A stretch of 64,000 nucleotides of DNA from JBMNIZ01 sp050951405 (GCA_050951405.1 JBMNIZ010000016.1:124001-188000), one strand, 5' to 3'; positions 20,336 through 30,394 are shown, numbered from the stretch's first letter. The notes: generated by a model from the letters alone, not told the origin. Translations and numbers: made by a program.

Positions 20336-22852
20336 CTACAAAACACCACGGTAATAATGGCCTTTAGTTACACCTTGGGGTGAATACTGCTCCAGTTGCT
20401 CCTTCCAGTCCTCCCATTCCACCGGGTCTCCCTCAGCAATTGAATCCAGGGCTTGCCGGTAGATAGCAGTAACTGTTTTCACATATTCAGGCCCCTCTTT
20501 GCCCGCTTCAATGCGAATACAATCGTAGCCCAGCCGGAAAAACCAAGGCAAGCTATCAAGAAGACACAGATCTTGCGGGTTATAGATATACATGCGGCAA
20601 AACTGATCCGTCCTAATCGGAAACAGGTAGTTTTTCCGATCCTTCAATCCATAATTTCCTGCCCGGCATTTTTGCAAGCCTTTTTTCTCAAGCCCGCATC
20701 CATCAGCAAGAGCTTCCAAAAGGCAATGCCGAGAAACCATCAAAGGCAAGGAACCGTGAACCAATCCTTCCAGCTCCATTCCAGCCGGTAGGTCCAATGC
20801 CTTTAACTGTTGAAAAGTCAATTCAGGAGATACAGTTATTCCCCGCAAACCTCGTTCATGGTAAAACCTGAGACTTAGACTATTGAAGACATTCAGGGGG
20901 TAATCTCCATAAATGGGCAAATGATTGAGTCTTTCAGCGGCATAGGCAAAAGCGCCCAGGTTCCCGATAAAAACTCCTGCCAAAGGCAATCCAGCCAGTG
21001 ACCGAACCTGCTTTTCCACTAAAGGCTGCTCAAGGGGATGCCAGATCCGGGGCAAAAAGAAATAGAATTTTACTCCCAGATCCAGAAAACCTTCCATGAT
21101 CTCTTTCAGTAAAGACAGTTTCTCACCGACGCTATGAAAAATCTCACCGTTAAAGTAGACCCGATCTGCACCTGCCCGGGCGGCAGCCTTTAAAGAGGTT
21201 AAACAGCCCACCGCAACAGCCAGTTGTGGTTTCTTGGTCTTTCTCACCAGGGTATGCCCAGCCAATAAAGACATGACGGTTTCTTCGAAAGCCTTTTCAT
21301 CTGGGAGGGAATATCTTTTCGACTCCAATTGGGATATGCATTGACGTCTCAATTTATTTAACTGGCTGACGGGAACCATGAGATCTCCTTCCAGATCCAG
21401 GATCAGATCACCCAAAATAAAAGGAGTATTGCCCAGTCTTCCCAATTGCTGCATAAGAAACTCCCTGTTCAAGGGCCTATTGACGGCCTGCTCCGCCGGA
21501 AAATCAGTTTGCCCCTCCACTTTATTTCCCAGATCATCTTCTACCGTAAGCACTAAAGGCCGCCCAAGCCGGCCCTTAATCTTCATGGTCAGGGGAATTT
21601 TAGCATCTTCATCATCTTCAGCAAAACTGGCCCTGGCCCTTTCCATCAACTCCCGGTCGAAAGTTTTAAAAAGCCTGTCACCTGCTTTTACTGCGGGAGC
21701 TCCTTCAATTTCGACCACTGTCCCCGGTAAGGCTTTGTCCACTTCCTTCCCTTTGACCAGGATTTGCTCAATAGTAGTTCCAGTTCTTCCGCCTTTAGTG
21801 ACCCAGTATTCAACTCCATCTCCCTTACTCAAAGAGCGCTCCAATTTCACTTCTACAGTAGCCCTGCCCCGCTTCCGGTTCAGTACTCTTCCCAGATAGA
21901 CGCCCCTGTTATTGGGACGTTTCCAGCTCATCAATTCCCTTCCAGGATAGCCCAAAAAGTAACCGCTCGTAAAATCTCTGTTAAAAACCTGCTCTAGCTG
22001 TTGTTTTTCTTCCACTGAGATTGAAAACTTGCCAGGATCCTGTAAATACCGGTCAAGGGCTTGCCGGTAAACTCTGATTACCGTGGCCACGTATTCGGGC
22101 TTTTTCATTCTTCCCTCAAACTTAAAGGCCTTCACCCCGCTGTTCACCAGTTCAGGTATCAGATCAATGGTACAAAGATCCTTGGGGCTTAAAAGGTAGT
22201 CCCCCACCTTTTTTGTCCCGGCCACCAATTTTCCTTTTTCTTCCACTAGCCGGTAAGGAAGACGGCAGGGCTGGGCACACCGGCCCCGGTTACCGCTGCG
22301 GCCTCCAATGAGGCTGCTCATCAAACACTGCCCAGAATAACTAATACAGAGCGCCCCATGGACAAAAACCTCCAATTCAACGGAAGAACCTTGATGAATC
22401 TCCCTGATATCTTCTAACGACAATTCCCGGGCAAGAATAATTCTCTGCACCCCTTCTCGGGCTAAAAATCTGGCACCAGGTAAGTTGTGAACAGTCATTT
22501 GGGTACTAGCATGCAGTTTCATTTCCGGCACGACCTGCCGCGCCAAGTACAGCAGCCCTGCATCCTGGATAATAACAGCATCTGCACCCACGTTGTAGAG
22601 GAATTTCAAATACTTAGCGGCTAAAGGTAATTCGGCATTATCCAGAAGGATATTCACGGTAACATACACTTTTACGTTACGGCTATGAGCATATCTGATG
22701 GATCGATCCAGTTCTTTTTCATCAAAGTTGCGGGCATACTGACGGGCATTGAACTGTTTACCCCCAAGATAAACTGCATCAGCTCCATTGGCCACGGCTG
22801 CCCGCAGGGATTCCATGTCACCGGCGGGAGCCAATAGTTCAGGTGTTTCCAT
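20336..22852 (-). CDS. U32-family protein with DUF3656 (RlhA-like)
   Basis: About 838 residues. The U32 peptidase-like domain begins METPELLAPAGDMESLRAA and holds the cysteine block CISYSGQCLMSS...GNRGRCAQPCRLPY; a DUF3656-type region follows. E. coli RlhA of this architecture is needed for hydroxylation of 23S rRNA C2501, so RNA modification is likelier than proteolysis; this is inference from the family. The ATG at 22852 is chosen over an upstream GTG because of GAGGT nine bases before it. It is followed closely by mutS2 and preceded by the Nif3-like gene, so the three are probably one operon. Confidence 0.9.
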   Translation of the reverse strand: METPELLAPAGDMESLRAAVANGADAVYLGGKQFNARQYARNFDEKELDRSIRYAHSRNVKVYVTVNILLDNAELPLAAKYLKFLYNVGADAVIIQDAGLLYLARQVVPEMKLHASTQMTVHNLPGARFLAREGVQRIILARELSLEDIREIHQGSSVELEVFVHGALCISYSGQCLMSSLIGGRSGNRGRCAQPCRLPYRLVEEKGKLVAGTKKVGDYLLSPKDLCTIDLIPELVNSGVKAFKFEGRMKKPEYVATVIRVYRQALDRYLQDPGKFSISVEEKQQLEQVFNRDFTSGYFLGYPGRELMSWKRPNNRGVYLGRVLNRKRGRATVEVKLERSLSKGDGVEYWVTKGGRTGTTIEQILVKGKEVDKALPGTVVEIEGAPAVKAGDRLFKTFDRELMERARASFAEDDEDAKIPLTMKIKGRLGRPLVLTVEDDLGNKVEGQTDFPAEQAVNRPLNREFLMQQLGRLGNTPFILGDLILDLEGDLMVPVSQLNKLRRQCISQLESKRYSLPDEKAFEETVMSLLAGHTLVRKTKKPQLAVAVGCLTSLKAAARAGADRVYFNGEIFHSVGEKLSLLKEIMEGFLDLGVKFYFFLPRIWHPLEQPLVEKQVRSLAGLPLAGVFIGNLGAFAYAAERLNHLPIYGDYPLNVFNSLSLRFYHERGLRGITVSPELTFQQLKALDLPAGMELEGLVHGSLPLMVSRHCLLEALADGCGLEKKGLQKCRAGNYGLKDRKNYLFPIRTDQFCRMYIYNPQDLCLLDSLPWFFRLGYDCIRIEAGKEGPEYVKTVTAIYRQALDSIAEGDPVEWEDWKEQLEQYSPQGVTKGHYYRGVL

Positions 22853-22871
22853 TGGGCCTGACCTCACTTCT

Positions 22872-23825
22872 TTAAGCTTTACGTGAGTTTCTTTTCACCC
22901 GGTAAAGTCCTGAACAAGTCTCTATTTGAATTCCCCGCTCCTCCAGTAAATCCAGAAAGAGATTCATTCCTAAAGAATCGCTGGCCATATGACCGGCAAT
23001 TACCACGTTAAGATGGGCTTTTTCTGCTTCTTTCCTGTGTTTTTCGCTCATGTGCATGCATACAATCGTACCTACCCCTGCTTGGGATAGTCTTTCATAA
23101 GCATCCTCGGAGCCACTGGCCCCCCCGGTCATATCCACAAAAATTTTTCCACAGCGCCTTTCCTTGTTTCCACTGATCACTTCTGGGCCGTTATTCAACT
23201 GCACGGCATGAGCACATTCAGGTATTTTTTTTAAGATTTTAACCAAATCCCCCACTGTCCGGGGTTTTTCCTCTGTAAATAAATTATCCAGAAAACTGCT
23301 GACCATATTATCTGCCGGCGTATGAACGCACATCAATGCCAAGTTGAGAAGCCTGGCCGCGTCTACAACCTTCTCGTGATTAAGCGGCAAAAGACTTCTT
23401 TTCACTTCAGTGATCCGTGCCGAAAGAATGCCTTCAGCCACATTGATGGGGACCCCATACTTTTCTAGTAGATCTTCCTGCAGATGCATTACCTCGGCAA
23501 GAGCTGCCAAAGCTTTTCCCTCGGGATGATGAGCTAAAACCAGATCAAATCCTCCCAATCGGTCTGCCAGAAGAATTTCTCCCACCTCGATGTCGATACC
23601 GGCTAATATTCTTTTCACTTCAAGTTCTTCATCCCCGCATAAAATCCGAGTATCACTATATGGATTTTCCAACTGTTCCAGGTCAAAATCCGCTTTCTCC
23701 TCTTCTTTTAATTCCTCGAATTTTTCTTTTATCTTTTGCAGCAGCTCTTTCACTTTTTCCTGACCCCGGGGATCATGTTTAATCCCTTGCTCAATAGCCA
23801 GACGATAGATTTCTTTTAGTTTCAT
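22872..23825 (-). CDS. Nif3-like dinuclear metal-centre protein
   Basis: About 317 residues. Metal-binding patterns of the Nif3/NGG1p-interacting-factor superfamily are visible (DLVLAHHPEGKAL; HMSEKHRKEAEK; VIAGHMASDSLGMN). The N-terminal ~70 residues are charged and probably helical. The ATG at 23825 follows AAAGGGTG. Family members bind two metal ions, but a physiological role is not established. It lies in line with the U32 gene, 20 bp apart. Confidence 0.8.
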   Translation of the reverse strand: MKLKEIYRLAIEQGIKHDPRGQEKVKELLQKIKEKFEELKEEEKADFDLEQLENPYSDTRILCGDEELEVKRILAGIDIEVGEILLADRLGGFDLVLAHHPEGKALAALAEVMHLQEDLLEKYGVPINVAEGILSARITEVKRSLLPLNHEKVVDAARLLNLALMCVHTPADNMVSSFLDNLFTEEKPRTVGDLVKILKKIPECAHAVQLNNGPEVISGNKERRCGKIFVDMTGGASGSEDAYERLSQAGVGTIVCMHMSEKHRKEAEKAHLNVVIAGHMASDSLGMNLFLDLLEERGIQIETCSGLYRVKRNSRKA

Positions 23826-23841
23826 CAACAACACCCTTTCT

Positions 23842-24438
23842 CTATTTGCGGGAAATATACGGATTGTTTTTCAGGTAAAACCTGAGCTGCCAGTCTGCTG
23901 CCTTGGAGATACCTATTCTAGTAGTACTCACTATTTCATCATCCCCTTTTGGTATCCCCCCATACACTCTAATAGGACCGGAAAACAAAGACAGGCCATC
24001 ATGCTCACCGGTAATACCCATAGCCACAGCTAACTTGGCAGGACCGCTGCACAATTCTAGCAAGTTATTTTTCTTTCGTCTTTCCTGCATCAGGGAAACA
24101 CCTACTACAGGTTCCAATGCTCTGATTAATACAGCAGCCGGAGTGGTAATTTCGTCGGCAGTGATATTAAAACACCAGTGGATTCCATAAATCCGGTAGA
24201 CGTAAACCCTCCCTCCGGGGCCGAACATACTTTGATTGCGTTTTGTCGGTCCTCGAGCAGAATGACAGGCTGGGTCATCCTGCCCCAAATAAGCTTCTGT
24301 TTCTACAATTATTCCTCCCGTCCGGCCTTCATTGCTGTGGTGGATCAGAATAGCCCCCAGCAGTTCCTTGGCCACCACTTCCGCCGGGCGTTCATAAAAT
24401 TCCAAAGGCAATTCTTCCCCAAGCAAATAATCTTTCAT
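23842..24438 (-). CDS. DNA-3-methyladenine glycosylase (MPG/AAG type)
   Basis: 198 residues, full length for the bacterial AAG family. It removes alkylated and deaminated purines in base excision repair. The catalytic region GGIIVETEAYLGQDDPACHS contains the water-activating Glu, and the binding pocket shows GRVYVYRIYGIHWCFNI. The ATG follows GGAAGGAAC. It lies 17 bp upstream of the Nif3-like gene. Confidence 0.94.
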   Translation of the reverse strand: MKDYLLGEELPLEFYERPAEVVAKELLGAILIHHSNEGRTGGIIVETEAYLGQDDPACHSARGPTKRNQSMFGPGGRVYVYRIYGIHWCFNITADEITTPAAVLIRALEPVVGVSLMQERRKKNNLLELCSGPAKLAVAMGITGEHDGLSLFSGPIRVYGGIPKGDDEIVSTTRIGISKAADWQLRFYLKNNPYISRK

Positions 24439-24515
24439 TGTTCCTTCCCAATCCTGATCATTCTTAGTCTAACTTGTTCAAAAGAAAATATAAAATAAAA
24501 CACATAGTTCATCAA

Positions 24516-24541
24516 GAAAAAACCTCACTGCTAGGTGAGGT
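24516..24541 (-). terminator. Terminator after zapA
   Basis: On the minus strand CCTCAC/GTGAGG (6-base loop) is followed by TTTTTTCTTG. It ends the pheS-pheT-zapA transcript. Confidence 0.8.
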
Positions 24542-24551
24542 CAAGCAAACA

Positions 24552-24854
24552 TTAGCGCCTTTTGGCTTCCTCAATCAAATTAACCAGTCCTTCGTAGTCC
24601 TCCTGAACCTTCATCAACTCATGGGCCAGATTTAAGGCTGTCAAAACAGCAACCTTGACTGTGGACAAATGAGGGCTCTTATGCTTAATCTCTCGCATTC
24701 TTTGATCCACAAATTCTGATAGCATGCGCACATATTCAGCTTCTTCCCTGCTTCGAACCACGTACTCTTGATCGAAGATGGAGACAGTAACCCTTGTTGG
24801 AGTATCTTTTTCCAGCCTCATGATGCGGCCAACCCCCTCACTCGGTTCCACCAT
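24552..24854 (-). CDS. zapA: Cell division protein ZapA
   Basis: Up to 100 residues. ZapA bundles FtsZ filaments at the division ring. Seen here are the N-terminal beta region (TRVTVSIFDQEYVVRS), then SEFVDQRMREIKHKSPHLST and a helical C-terminus with VAVLTALNLAHELMKVQEDYE. The start is uncertain: the ATG at 24854 or the ATG of MRLEKDT twelve codons later. Placement after pheT is common in Firmicutes. Confidence 0.88.
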   Translation of the reverse strand: MVEPSEGVGRIMRLEKDTPTRVTVSIFDQEYVVRSREEAEYVRMLSEFVDQRMREIKHKSPHLSTVKVAVLTALNLAHELMKVQEDYEGLVNLIEEAKRR

Positions 24855-24913
24855 GATAACTTCTCTACAGATAAGAAAACTCCTTCTAGAAAAATTGAAC
24901 TGGCCCTTGCCAT

Positions 24914-27337
24914 CTATCTAAAATCCGCTTGCAAGTATTGACGAAGAGCTTCCTTGATCTTCTCATGCCGGGCATTTACTTCTTCATCAGTCAGGGTGCG
25001 CTCGGGGGACTGATAAGTAAGAGAATAGGCTAGGCTTTTGCATCCTTCCGGCACTTGCGGACCCCTGTAGACATCGAAAAGTTCGTATTTGGCAAGCATT
25101 TCGCCCCCAACATTTTCAATAATAGCTCCGATTTCCCCTGCAGAGACCAATTCCGGGACTACAACAGCCATATCCCGATCAACAGAAGGAAACCTGGCCA
25201 GAGGGCGATAGCGATGAGCTTTAGCGGAAAACTGCTCCAAAGTATTTAAATCAAGATTCAAAAGGCAAACCCGCTGTTTCAGATCAAAACTGTCCTGCAC
25301 ATCCGGATGCAGTTCTCCAATTTCCCCTAGCCGGATGTGATCAACCAGGATTTTTGCGGACCTGCCGGGATGATAAACAGGATGGTCAGTTAAAGGGATG
25401 AACTCCGGCTCACATCTTGCCACCTGATGGATCAGTGTTTGAGCAACCCCTTTTAAAAGGAAAAAATCCAAGTCTTGTTCTGCCCATTTCCAGCCGGGGC
25501 TATGTTTCCCACTAATCAAGGCAGTGAGCATTTCCCGTTCTTCCGGCAGTCTTCCCGGGTCATGGGATGGAAGGTAAATCCTTCCTATTTCAAAAATACC
25601 CAAATTCGTCACTTGCCGGTTGAAATTTTTCAGAGCGGTATTCAACATCCCGGGAATGAGAGTGGTCCTCATGACGCTCTGCTCTTCACTCAAGGGGTTG
25701 GCAAGGCGAATATACCGGCACCAGGGATGGTAAGGAGGCAAACCCAATCGTTGAATGTGCTGGGGATTGATAAAACTGTAATTGATCACCTGCGTCAGAC
25801 CGCAGCCGGTCATCACTTCCAAACAAGTCTGAATCAGCTTCTGGAGAGGGGTTTTTCGCTCAGCTTTTGCCCCGCTCTCCGGCATGGTCAAAGGAATATT
25901 ATTATAACCATACAACCTGGCTAGCTCTTCGATAAGATCGATTTCACCGCTAATATCTTCCCGATAAGGAGGGATCGCAACTGTCATGCCTTGCCGGCTT
26001 TGCTGGGTAATCGGAAACTGCAGTCGTTGAAGTATGCTCTTAATGGTTTCAGTTGACAGGTCTGTCCCTAGGATCGCATTTACTCTGTCCGTCCGAACAG
26101 AAACTTTTTGCTGGCGCCAGGGACGGGGATACACATCGATCTTACCTGCCATGGCTTTACCTGCTCCCAACTCTTCCATTAAACGAACAGCCCTAATGGC
26201 AGCCGCTAAAGCCCCTTCCCGATTCACTCCTTTTTCAAACCGAGTGGATGCTTCCGAGCGAAGTCCCAATTTACGGGAAGTATTGCGGATGGAAACCTTG
26301 TCAAAATATGCTGATTCTAATAAAAGGGAACGGGTATTGGCAGTGATTTCCGTCTCCAAACCTCCCATTACTCCGGCCAGGCCCACCGGCCGGTGAGCAT
26401 CGGCAATAACCAGCATTTCCTCGTCCAAATCACGATGGGTTCCATCCAAAGTCACCAGTTTTTCACCAGACCGGGCCCGACGGACAATGATCTTCCGCCC
26501 CTTCAGAGTATCAAAATCAAAAGCGTGGAGAGGTTGCCCCATCTCCAGCATGACATAGTTGGTTATATCGACAACATTATTGATAGGTCTCATGCCGGCA
26601 GCCATTAAGCGCTGCTGCATCCAGGGAGGGGAAGGTTTGAGGCAAATATCCCTCACTCCCAACGCCACATATCTGCCGCACAAGTCTTCAGCCTGAATTT
26701 CCACCTGAAAGTCCAATTCTCCAGCAGGCCAGTCTTGTTCCTCGGGCGGGATCCGGAGTGCCGCACCGGTGATAGCAGCTACTTCCCGGGCCACATTGAC
26801 CATGCTTAAACAGTCGGACCTGTTTGGCGTTAAATCCAATTCCAGTACATAATCTTCCAGACCTAATACTTCTGTCACAGGAGTACCCGGGACCGCTTCT
26901 TCATTGAGGACCAACACTCCTTCCTTCTGTTGGGAATCAATGAGAGAAGGATCCAGATTTAACTCTTGGGCGGAACAAATCATCCCCTGAGATACGGTCC
27001 CCCGGAAGTTCACCCTATTTATTTCCATTCCCCCGGGCAAGGAAGCTCCTTCAAGGGCCAGGGGAACCTTCAGCCCTTCCTTGATATTGGGAGCCCCGGT
27101 AACCACCGTTAAATTATGTCCATATGATCCAGCGTCAATAATGCAAACTACCAGTTTATCGGCATTGGGATGGGGTTTAATCTCCACTATTTGCCCCACC
27201 ACCACTTTGCTTATTCCATCTGCCAGGTATTCAATTCGATCAACTTCTATACCCGCCATGGTCATTTTTTCCGCCAATTCTTTCGGGGATAGATCTAATT
27301 CCACATATTCTTTTAGCCAATTATAAGAAACCCTCAT
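24914..27337 (-). CDS. pheT: Phenylalanyl-tRNA synthetase beta subunit
   Basis: 807 residues. It forms the alpha2-beta2 enzyme with PheS. Domains in order: N-terminal tRNA-binding OB fold (GQIVEIKPHPNADKLVVC), B3/B4 editing domain, B5 domain, catalytic-like core (ERGSYNNIP-type region reads IEELARLYGYNNIP), and the C-terminal anticodon-binding FDX-ACB domain (LARFPSVDRDMAVVVP; SLAYSLTYQSPERTLTDEEV). The ATG follows AAAGGAAGG and lies 32 bp after pheS. Confidence 0.97.
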   Translation of the reverse strand: MRVSYNWLKEYVELDLSPKELAEKMTMAGIEVDRIEYLADGISKVVVGQIVEIKPHPNADKLVVCIIDAGSYGHNLTVVTGAPNIKEGLKVPLALEGASLPGGMEINRVNFRGTVSQGMICSAQELNLDPSLIDSQQKEGVLVLNEEAVPGTPVTEVLGLEDYVLELDLTPNRSDCLSMVNVAREVAAITGAALRIPPEEQDWPAGELDFQVEIQAEDLCGRYVALGVRDICLKPSPPWMQQRLMAAGMRPINNVVDITNYVMLEMGQPLHAFDFDTLKGRKIIVRRARSGEKLVTLDGTHRDLDEEMLVIADAHRPVGLAGVMGGLETEITANTRSLLLESAYFDKVSIRNTSRKLGLRSEASTRFEKGVNREGALAAAIRAVRLMEELGAGKAMAGKIDVYPRPWRQQKVSVRTDRVNAILGTDLSTETIKSILQRLQFPITQQSRQGMTVAIPPYREDISGEIDLIEELARLYGYNNIPLTMPESGAKAERKTPLQKLIQTCLEVMTGCGLTQVINYSFINPQHIQRLGLPPYHPWCRYIRLANPLSEEQSVMRTTLIPGMLNTALKNFNRQVTNLGIFEIGRIYLPSHDPGRLPEEREMLTALISGKHSPGWKWAEQDLDFFLLKGVAQTLIHQVARCEPEFIPLTDHPVYHPGRSAKILVDHIRLGEIGELHPDVQDSFDLKQRVCLLNLDLNTLEQFSAKAHRYRPLARFPSVDRDMAVVVPELVSAGEIGAIIENVGGEMLAKYELFDVYRGPQVPEGCKSLAYSLTYQSPERTLTDEEVNARHEKIKEALRQYLQADFR

Positions 27338-27369
27338 TTTGCAACCTTCCTTTGCTCAAATAGTTTTAC

Positions 27370-28395
27370 CTAGAATTGCTCCAAAAAACGCATATCGTTT
27401 TCAAAAAGCAACCGCAGATCATCTATCCCATATTTGAGCATGGCAATTCTCTCCACTCCCATACCAAAAGCAAACCCGGATACCTGCTCGGGATCATAGC
27501 CGGTACCTGCCAATACTTTTGGATGGACCATGCCTGAACCCAACACTTCCAGCCAGCCTGTATCCGAGCAAACCCGACAACCTACTCCGTTGCACATGAT
27601 ACAAGAAATATCCACCTCAGCGCTAGGCTCGGTGAAAGGAAAGTAGCTGGGACGCAGTCTGATTTGCCGGTCCCGGCCGAACATCTGCCTGACAAAGGCC
27701 AACAGTGTCCCTTTTAGATCGCTGAAGGTCACCTGCCGATCAATCAGAAAACCTTCTACCTGGTGAAACATGGGGGAATGGGTGGCATCATCATCCCGCC
27801 GGAAAACTTTTCCGGGGGCAATGATCTTCACGGGCAACTCAGGCGCCATCTTCTCATAAACCCTGATTTGCACCGGGGAGGTATGGGTCCTTAGAAGAAT
27901 CTCCTCCGAAATATAGAAGGAATCCTGCATATCCCTGGCCGGGTGATTTTTAGGAATATTCAAGGCTTCAAAGTTATAGTAGTCAAGTTCAATTTCCGGA
28001 CCTTCGGCTACACTGTAACCCATTCCTCTAAAGATATCCTCTATTTCCTCCAGCACCTGGGTTAAGGGATGATTTCTTCCCTTTAAAAACTTCATCCCGG
28101 GAAGGCTGATATCGATGGTTTCGGCCTTTAATCTGGCTTCCCTGACCTGTTCTTTAATTTCCAGCTGCTTCCTTTCCAGTAGATCTTCCAATTGCTCCTT
28201 GATCTGGTTAGCCAGCTTGCCGATCTTAGGCCTTTCCTCCGGGCGAACTTTTCCCATGCCCCGCAAAACCCCGGTTAAAATACCTTTTTTGCCAAGATAC
28301 TTTATTCTAATTTCATCCAATTCCTTCTGGGATTGGATCCGGCGGCATTCTTCCTCCGCCTGCTTCGCAATCTGTTCTAATTCATCTCTCATCAT
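27370..28395 (-). CDS. pheS: Phenylalanyl-tRNA synthetase alpha subunit
   Basis: 341 residues. The N-terminal coiled coil precedes the class II core: motif 1 region HPLTQVLEEIEDIFRGMGY, motif 2 GKVFRRDDDATHSPMFHQ, and motif 3 GFAFGMGVERIAML. A Cys cluster (CIMCNGVGCRVC) is seen in many bacterial PheS. Expression is under the Phe T-box leader upstream, and the gene is co-transcribed with pheT and probably zapA. Confidence 0.97.
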   Translation of the reverse strand: MMRDELEQIAKQAEEECRRIQSQKELDEIRIKYLGKKGILTGVLRGMGKVRPEERPKIGKLANQIKEQLEDLLERKQLEIKEQVREARLKAETIDISLPGMKFLKGRNHPLTQVLEEIEDIFRGMGYSVAEGPEIELDYYNFEALNIPKNHPARDMQDSFYISEEILLRTHTSPVQIRVYEKMAPELPVKIIAPGKVFRRDDDATHSPMFHQVEGFLIDRQVTFSDLKGTLLAFVRQMFGRDRQIRLRPSYFPFTEPSAEVDISCIMCNGVGCRVCSDTGWLEVLGSGMVHPKVLAGTGYDPEQVSGFAFGMGVERIAMLKYGIDDLRLLFENDMRFLEQF

Positions 28396-28404
28396 TCCAG
28401 CCTC

Positions 28405-28805
28405 CTAACAATATAAAAAGCTTTCATCCCAAGGGACGAAAGCTTTCTTCCGCGGTACCACCCTAATTAGTTCACATGCGAACCAACTCTACATTCCAAT
28501 AACGGGGAACTTCCGTTTCTGCCTACTAATAGCCATGTTTGTTCACGGCACATTCAGCAAACTGCTCCCGGGCGAACTTCAATGGCTTCTTCTTAAACAG
28601 CGTTTCCAGTCACAGCGCCGTCTCCCTGGTAAGAAAAAAACCACCTACTCCTCCCGTTCAAAGCATTTTCCGTTATTTATTGCAAAATCAAACGACGGTA
28701 TATAATGTAAGCAGTTATCGATCCAGTCTTCTCGAAAATCCTCCAAAAAATCTCGGCGGGCAACACCATGGGCTCCACAACCTTTCTTAAAATTTGGGGG
28801 AAATT
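28405..28805 (-). promoter_or_regulatory. Phenylalanine T-box riboswitch leader
   Basis: The T-box GGGTGGTACCGCGG is at 28463-28450. A terminator (AAAGCTTTC-GTCCC against GGGA-TGAAAGCTTTTT, 28447-28416) follows. Candidate specifier TTC (28576-28574) for phenylalanine lies in TTGAAGTTCGCC. The leader is long, about 400 nt from the promoter; the first ~115 nt (28690-28805) show no known element, only an unsupported 69-codon frame. Confidence 0.9.
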
Positions 28806-28813
28806 CTGAGTTG

Positions 28814-28842
28814 ATTATATCATAAGGACAGGGGGAAAACAA
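28814..28842 (-). promoter_or_regulatory. Sigma-A promoter of the pheST operon
   Basis: On the minus strand, -35 TTGTTT (28842-28837), 17-bp spacer, -10 TATAAT (28819-28814). The insertion sequence beyond it starts 19 bp from the -35 box. Confidence 0.65.
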
Positions 28843-28939
28843 GAAATCAGGCATCCAGCTGTGTTGTTATCTTATGATAATGTCATCTTGTTAATTATCT
28901 TGATAAAATGTCACTATGGATAACGAGGTGTATTATCTT

Positions 28940-30262
28940 ATGTCCCAAAAACAACTTAATAGGTTTTTAGTAATTACCAAACTCATCGAAGGGCATATCA
29001 CAGTCAAAGAAGCATCTGAGAGCCTTGGACTTTGCGAAAGACAAATACTCCGCCTCAAGAAAGGAGTGCAAGAACAGGGGGCGTCTTTCCTAGTCCATAA
29101 AAACAAAGGCAAAAAACCTTATCATGCCATCCCGGATCAAACTGCCCAGACAATTATTAACCTTAAAAAGTCAGATACCTACAAAAACGCTAATTTCTTG
29201 CACTTTCAGGAAATGCTGGCAGAGCATGAACAAATTAATATCAGCTATTCAGCGCTTTACAAGCTGCTAAAGAAGTCGGGCTTTGAAAGCCCGAAAAAAC
29301 GTAGGAGGTTTAAGCCCCATCGCACTAGAAAGCGTAAACCCCAGGAAGGGCTTTTAATCCAGATGGATGCTACGCCCTATGAATGGTTTGGTACCAGCGA
29401 AAATTTTAGCCTGCATGGTGGTATTGATGATGCTACAGGCAAAGTGGTAGCCTTATACCTGGCTAAGAATGAATGCCTCCAGGGGTACTTTGAAGTTATG
29501 CGCTTTATGTTTGAAAATTTCGGCATCCCGGTTAGTATCTATTCCGACAGCCATACCATTTTCAAATCACCTTTAAAGGATAAACTGTCTATTGAAGAAC
29601 AGTTGGCAGGTAAAAGAACAAAACCAACCCAGTTTGGCCGTGCTATGGAAGAGATGGGTGTAACCATTATTACCGCACGTTCACCTCAAGCAAAGGGCCG
29701 TGTGGAACGTCTGTGGGAAACGCTGCAAAGTAGACTGCCGGTCGAGTTTAAGCGTAACAACATCAACACTTTGGATGAGGCTAATGCCTTTTTAGCAAAG
29801 TACATATACAAGTTTAATAAGCGGTTTGCGGTAGAGCCTGAAAATACCGAATGTGCTTTCAGACCCGTACCTTCAAACCTGTGCATAGACCACATCCTTT
29901 GCATCGTTAAGCAGCGTACATTTGACAATGGTGGAGTATTTTCCTTTTACAGTAAACATTTTAAGATTATTCAATCCAAGGAACTTCCTCCACTACCCAA
30001 AAGTGCCCGCATAGATGTACTTACTAGCCCTCATTTCGGTATTAAAGTGGCCTATAAGGGTGCTATATACGATACAATGCCGTTCGTTAAGTCAAAGAAG
30101 ATACAGGACAAGGCTCCTGCAAAAGAGAGAAAGAAATGGTCACCACCGGACAGCCATTACTACAAGTACGGTCATAGACTTGTGAAAAAACTGGCCTTTA
30201 CCGAAAGTGATCAAGAAATACTCGCGATGCTCGAAGAAATATTTCTCTCAAAAATGGCTTAA
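28940..30262 (+). CDS. IS1202/ISNCY-like DDE transposase, copy A
   Basis: 440 residues from the ATG at 28940, preceded by GAGGTG; an earlier in-frame ATG at 28916 has no ribosome site. The N-terminal helix-turn-helix (VKEASESLGLCERQILRLKKG) is followed by an rve-type core with IQMDATPYEWFG, IYSDSHTIFK and KGRVERLWETLQSRLP. The frame is intact. Compared with copy B it lacks one codon (SIEEQ against SIDEEQ) and has Asn for Lys in ENFSLHGG. It is transcribed away from pheS. Confidence 0.9.
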   Translation: MSQKQLNRFLVITKLIEGHITVKEASESLGLCERQILRLKKGVQEQGASFLVHKNKGKKPYHAIPDQTAQTIINLKKSDTYKNANFLHFQEMLAEHEQINISYSALYKLLKKSGFESPKKRRRFKPHRTRKRKPQEGLLIQMDATPYEWFGTSENFSLHGGIDDATGKVVALYLAKNECLQGYFEVMRFMFENFGIPVSIYSDSHTIFKSPLKDKLSIEEQLAGKRTKPTQFGRAMEEMGVTIITARSPQAKGRVERLWETLQSRLPVEFKRNNINTLDEANAFLAKYIYKFNKRFAVEPENTECAFRPVPSNLCIDHILCIVKQRTFDNGGVFSFYSKHFKIIQSKELPPLPKSARIDVLTSPHFGIKVAYKGAIYDTMPFVKSKKIQDKAPAKERKKWSPPDSHYYKYGHRLVKKLAFTESDQEILAMLEEIFLSKMA

Positions 30263-30272
30263 AACACGTTGT

Positions 30273-30394
30273 TTTAACCTGGCTAACTATTACTCTGCTG
30301 GCTGCCTGGCAACGTCAAGGGCGAGCTTTAGCGAGTTCATCTTGACCCTTGACGTTGCCAGGCAGCCAGCTATCATCCCAATAGCCAGGTTAAA
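30273..30394. repeat. Long two-tier hairpin in the tail of IS copy A
   Basis: Between the transposase stop and the right end, a perfect 25-bp inverted repeat (30297-30321 with 30346-30370) sits inside a perfect 13-bp outer repeat (30273-30285 with 30382-30394). The apex is about 24 nt. Copy B has the same structure at 34182-34303 with one mismatch. It may insulate transcription or act in transposition; no T-run follows. Confidence 0.85.

Noticed and set aside
28645..28854. 69-codon frame upstream of pheS
   Set aside because: It overlaps the promoter and start of the T-box leader, has no ribosome site, and its product matches nothing I recognise.
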